Position numbers and translations under genes: made by a program | Shown here: positions 62,801 through 64,000 of the stretch, piece by piece | Layout: every line of letters starts with the position of its first letter | How positions within the stretch are numbered: the stretch's first letter is position 1 | From: Richelia intracellularis HH01 | GTDB taxonomy: Bacteria; Cyanobacteriota; Cyanobacteriia; Cyanobacteriales; Nostocaceae | Length of the DNA: 64,000 nt | NCBI RefSeq assembly: GCF_000350105.1 | Contig: NZ_CAIY01000044.1 | Coordinates: 124,001-188,000 of the forward strand | Direction of reading: 5' to 3' | Notes under the pieces: generated by a model | Told to the model about the DNA's origin: nothing | What the model saw: the letters and a program-made list of their open reading frames with translations, nothing else | Database searches by the model: none

Positions 62801-64000
62801 TTAATAGTGGTTACCTACTTTACGGTGATGAACTGCAGTAATTGAGTCGGGCTTACTTACTTTCCCAGCATCAACTATACTGTATACTACCCAGTGGTCT
62901 CCAGCATCCATCCTACTGACAACCTCACATTCCATATATGCTAAAGCATCAACCAAAATAGCAGAACCATTGTTTGCTTCCTGAGTTCTCACATTATCAA
63001 AACGGTCAGCACCAGGAGCAAATCGTCTCAGAAAATGCTTCATTAAGGGTTGATAGTTAGTTTCTTCCAAGATATTGAGAACAAACTTGTCACCTACCTG
63101 CATTAGTGACTCAATTGCTCTGTCTTTTGCAACAGCAATAGAAACACCAAGGGGTATAAAACTAGCTTGACTTACCCAGGATGCTAACATTGCACTTTTA
63201 ACGTTACCTTTCTTTGCAGTAATAATATATAGGCCCCCACTAATTCTACCTAGGGCTTTATATAAATCTGGTGCTAGGGACTTTATCTGTTTAATATTTT
63301 TCTCCCTCGTCACTAATTGCCCAATATCAGTTCCAGCTTCTTCACATAATTTATAAATATTTTCTGTGGAAATATTCTGAATCTTAATCACAGGGAAAGC
63401 TAATTTTAAACCCAAAGCCAGAAATTTACTAAGTAGGGGATAAGTGGACTCATCATCACCACCAGTTTCAAAGATGCTGATAGCTTGTTTTTTGTTGGCA
63501 GAACCCAATATAGTACTTATGGCATTCTCAATATTCATATCTCCTTGGCTGGGTGGCATTCCTAATACAATCCCTTTACACTTACTGACAATTTCTCTAA
63601 GCACCTGCAAGTCAACATACTCCCGTAAATTAACCATTTCCACTATTGCTTCTGTTTTAGTAATACCCTTAGCAATCGCTTGGGCCAAATTGCTGCTATA
63701 TCCATATTCAGAAACATAAAATACACCTACATTGTTTCCTACACTGGTTTTGTTTTGACTCCACTTACGATAAAGTCCTATCAGTTCTTTAACATTGTGG
63801 TGTAATAGGGGACCATGACCATTTGCAATAGTATCAATTTCACTAAAAGCATCCATTCGTTTTAATGCAGATACAACTGAACGGGCATTGGGAGCCATTA
63901 AACATTCATAGTAGAATTGATAATCTGGATATATAGCTTCTAAATCTTCATCAAAAGCATTGTTAGTGCAGTAATGTAATCCAAATACATCACAGGTAAA
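62801..64000 (-). CDS. A-type flavodiiron protein, Flv3-like, 3' part
   Basis: Cut by the right edge: the last ~399 residues are visible and the first ~175, with the H-x-E-x-D-H motif, are missing. What remains carries ligand residues in CDVFGLHYC and NGHGPLLHH, then a flavodoxin domain (VGVFYVSEYGYSSNLAQAI) and a flavin-reductase domain (GNVKSAMLASWVSQ to HRKVGNHY). It resembles the gene at 39694 more than the altered-ligand members. The frame continues open to the edge; an internal Met at 63898 is not the start. Upstream partner of the Flv1-like gene. Confidence 0.88.
   Translation of the reverse strand, partial: FTCDVFGLHYCTNNAFDEDLEAIYPDYQFYYECLMAPNARSVVSALKRMDAFSEIDTIANGHGPLLHHNVKELIGLYRKWSQNKTSVGNNVGVFYVSEYGYSSNLAQAIAKGITKTEAIVEMVNLREYVDLQVLREIVSKCKGIVLGMPPSQGDMNIENAISTILGSANKKQAISIFETGGDDESTYPLLSKFLALGLKLAFPVIKIQNISTENIYKLCEEAGTDIGQLVTREKNIKQIKSLAPDLYKALGRISGGLYIITAKKGNVKSAMLASWVSQASFIPLGVSIAVAKDRAIESLMQVGDKFVLNILEETNYQPLMKHFLRRFAPGADRFDNVRTQEANNGSAILVDALAYMECEVVSRMDAGDHWVVYSIVDAGKVSKPDSITAVHHRKVGNHY

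Noticed and set aside
1-64000. CRISPR arrays, rRNA, tRNA, prophage or a novel defence island
   Set aside because: I looked for regularly spaced repeats, RNA gene signatures and clustered unknown genes on both strands and saw none; nearly every gene belongs to a known family.

Overview
The window looks like a chromosomal segment of a heterocyst-forming (Nostocales-type) cyanobacterium with a decaying, AT-rich genome. The cyanobacterial signature genes are ntcA, rpaA, ldpA, a fused panC-cmk, a Ycf45-like ATPase, a DUF3084 protein, paired flavodiiron (A-type) proteins and a valyl-tRNA synthetase carrying a CAAD membrane domain. By my tally only about 60% of the window is coding. Intergenic gaps of 0.5-2.1 kb are common, they are very AT-rich, and one holds a wrecked pentapeptide-repeat gene. 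Nickel superoxide dismutase suggests a marine lineage. Together this resembles diatom- or fern-associated symbionts such as Richelia or 'Nostoc azollae'; that assignment is inference.

Layout. 1-9 kb: purM (cut by the left edge, frameshifted), NiSOD with its maturation protease, panC/cmk, an RlpA-like protein, a GHL10 glycosidase-like protein, pyrB and a YqgF-like nuclease. 9.8-15 kb: DUF3084 protein, ntcA, fabI and hisB, with ntcA and fabI divergent. 16-26 kb: polysaccharide export protein, pentapeptide pseudogene, nitrilase-family amidase, DUF4330 protein, ldpA and the Ycf45-like ATPase. 27-36 kb: class Ia ribonucleotide reductase (nrdA, nrdB), an acyl-lipid desaturase, an SSB with a displaced C-terminal tip, and a Dam-type GATC methylase. 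36-43 kb: DUF2085 protein, DacB and a flavodiiron pair. 44-59 kb: ilvC, rsmG, a D-2-hydroxyacid dehydrogenase-like protein lacking two catalytic residues, valS (two frameshifts), gpmI-secG and rpaA. 60.9-64 kb: a second flavodiiron pair, frameshifted in one member and cut by the right edge.

Most genes are housekeeping (purine, pyrimidine, CoA, fatty acid, histidine, branched-chain amino acid, cell wall, glycolysis). The thematic cluster is oxygen handling: NiSOD, two flavodiiron pairs and an O2-dependent class I RNR, alongside the global nitrogen regulator NtcA and the circadian output regulator RpaA. I found no tRNA, rRNA, CRISPR array, intact mobile element or prophage. All four frameshifts in otherwise intact essential-type genes fall in homopolymer runs, which points to base-calling errors rather than gene death. 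Many intergenic regions contain long, near-perfect inverted repeats of unrelated sequence.
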